From: Tectiglobus sp039183375
Lineage (GTDB): Bacteria > Pseudomonadota > Alphaproteobacteria > Rhizobiales > Hyphomicrobiaceae
Direction: 5' to 3'
Assembly: GCA_039183375.1 (NCBI GenBank)
Contig: JBCDBQ010000383.1
Coordinates: 1-7,254 of the forward strand
Length of the DNA stretch: 7,254 nt
Made by a program: the position numbers and the translations under genes
Notes under the pieces: model-generated
What the model saw: only the letters and a program-made list of their open reading frames with translations
What the model was told of the DNA's origin: nothing
Database searches by the model: none
Part shown: in pieces, positions 6,098-7,254 of the stretch
Layout of the letters: every line of letters starts with the position of its first letter
How positions within the stretch are numbered: the stretch's first letter is position 1

Positions 6098-7118
6098 TGC
6101 GCAGCATTTCCACGACGGAAGCCACAGTCGCTTTGATAACCTTCGTAGCGAACGCATGATCAAGAGTCGCCACGCTATCATTTGTGCCGTTCAAACAGTG
6201 GTAGTTTGGATTTCGAAAGTTCGATGAGTCTGTAATCATCATGCCGGGCAGATTGTAGCTCCAGAACGCAGCGTGATCGGAGCGCCGCAACTGCTTCATT
6301 GCCCAGGTGTTCTTCAACGCATTCAAAACGGGCAACGCAACAACCGGCAGGTCAATCTTGCCTGCAGCATCAACGAACGCCTGGGCAGCTTGCTCCGGCA
6401 ATGGATTGTTGTCATAGACAAGAGTGATGAAATCACCGGGATTGCCACGTTTTTTGAGGGCGGCTACCTGATCTGGAAAGACCAATCCAAAGCCAAACGG
6501 GATTTTCTGCGCACCTGGTTTCTTGGCCGTATAGCCGATCATTTCGTAGCCATACATCATCGCGATCTTGGCCCGCTTGTTGTCAGCGGCAGCACGCGCG
6601 AAAGCTTGCGACCCGATGAGACCGCGCTCCTCCTCATCCCAACAGGCCAGGACCAGTGTTCGGTCGTGACTTCGGGATGACAACACACGGGCAGACTCCA
6701 GCAAAGCCGCCGTGCCGGTCGCATTGTCATCGGCACCGGGACAACTGCGATCCGTCGAATCGTAGTGGGCTGAAAGCACGACCCAGGTGTCGGGGCTCTT
6801 GGCTCCACGTCTGATCCCGACGACATTCTTGCTGGTGTCATTGTGGGCGTAAGTCGGGATGGAGACATCATATCCGTAGCCGCGCAGCCGGGCGACGCAC
6901 ATGTCCTGCACGGCCTTCCAGTGCCGCGATCCTGGCGGCCGCGGCTTAGCTATAAATCGCAAGTCAGCTTCATAGCGCGCCTGCTCAATCGACGCAGCAG
7001 CACTGCGTAACTCACTCGGTTGCGCCGGCTTCTCAGATGCCAGGACGTGAGCGGTGAGCCCCATGCAAGCGAAGCTGACAACAACTGAGTAGAGAACTGA
7101 AAGCTTCCAACCAAGCAT
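6093..7118 (-). CDS. Exported M28-family zinc metallopeptidase (aminopeptidase-like)
   Basis: From the ATG at 7118 the protein has 341 residues; a TTG at 7136 would add six. I prefer the ATG because it puts a short basic start and hydrophobic core (about residues 6-22) first, giving a signal peptide with likely cleavage after Val-Leu-Ala (about residue 27). The protein should therefore be periplasmic or secreted. M28 features appear in order: SAHYDS (His118, zinc ligand), GADDNATG (Asp130, bridging ligand), DEEERGLIGS (Glu163 catalytic base, Glu164 ligand), YEMIGY (Glu192, fifth ligand position), SDHAAFW (280-286) and NYHCLNGTND (His307, ligand). Family members remove N-terminal amino acids or cleave small peptides with a two-zinc centre. 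The fifth ligand position is Glu where M28 aminopeptidases such as the Aeromonas enzyme have Asp. Both residues occur across the wider family, so activity is still likely. It has no clear functional link with its neighbours. The substrate cannot be predicted. Confidence 0.9.
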   Translation of the reverse strand: MLGWKLSVLYSVVVSFACMGLTAHVLASEKPAQPSELRSAAASIEQARYEADLRFIAKPRPPGSRHWKAVQDMCVARLRGYGYDVSIPTYAHNDTSKNVVGIRRGAKSPDTWVVLSAHYDSTDRSCPGADDNATGTAALLESARVLSSRSHDRTLVLACWDEEERGLIGSQAFARAAADNKRAKIAMMYGYEMIGYTAKKPGAQKIPFGFGLVFPDQVAALKKRGNPGDFITLVYDNNPLPEQAAQAFVDAAGKIDLPVVALPVLNALKNTWAMKQLRRSDHAAFWSYNLPGMMITDSSNFRNPNYHCLNGTNDSVATLDHAFATKVIKATVASVVEMLRN

Positions 7119-7254
7119 ACGACCAACGCACCCCAACCAAGACAGAACTGTCGGTATTCAGGCCGAACGATAATCCATTGTATCTCAAAAAGACACGAAG
7201 CCACACAGCGCCCTGCACCGTTCGTGGCTAGAGCTGCGCTCGGGTTTCTTGAAG
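7119..7254. other. Leader and upstream region of the M28 peptidase gene
   Basis: On the minus strand, TACAAT at 7182-7177 could be a -10 element giving a leader of about 50 bases, but no good -35 lies at the right distance (TGTGGC at a 17-bp spacing). A small inverted repeat, GACAG-AA-CTGTC (7141-7152), falls in the presumed leader. No complete gene is visible here. Confidence 0.3.

Noticed and set aside
7228..7254. Possible C-terminal end of another minus-strand gene (eight codons then TAG)
   Set aside because: Eight codons are too few to distinguish from chance.

Overview
The window looks like chromosomal DNA of a Gram-negative bacterium, most likely an alphaproteobacterium. The gene families and moderately GC-rich coding sequence suggest this. 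No rRNA or other marker gene is present, so the placement is an inference. I see no tRNA or rRNA gene, insertion sequence, integrase, CRISPR array or toxin-antitoxin module.

Layout. (1) On the minus strand, from base 686 leftward off the window edge, lies the N-terminal 228 residues of a protein of unknown function. It is built from two copies of one module. (2) A non-coding divergent spacer covers 687-1005. (3) A plus-strand D-hexose-6-phosphate mutarotase (YeaD type) ends at 1896. It overlaps by 20 bp the convergent 3' end of (4), a 614-residue minus-strand polytopic membrane protein of the GT-C glycosyltransferase superfamily with STT3-like acidic and DHH motifs. (5) A markedly AT-rich divergent spacer (about 30% GC at 3781-3900) separates it from (6), a plus-strand FAD-dependent oxidoreductase related to UDP-galactopyranose mutase and amine oxidases. 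(7) A 127-bp spacer with a perfect 11-bp hairpin precedes (8), a small four-helix GtrA-family membrane protein. (9) Convergent with it is a minus-strand exported M28 zinc peptidase. Its presumed leader and a short non-coding stretch fill the right edge.

How the genes may work together. The GT-C protein, the FAD enzyme and the GtrA protein fit a pathway that makes or modifies a polyprenyl-linked sugar in the cytoplasm, flips it across the inner membrane and transfers it to an acceptor on the outer face. The usual GtrB-type polyprenyl-phosphate glycosyltransferase is not in this window, and the sugar and acceptor are unknown. The mutarotase may simply serve central sugar-phosphate metabolism. 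The M28 peptidase and the duplicated-module protein have no evident link to the cassette.

The points most worth following up are the duplicated-module protein, the glycosylation cassette, the AT-rich divergent promoter region and the hairpin between the FAD gene and the GtrA gene. I see nothing that amounts to a clear new defence or mobile system.
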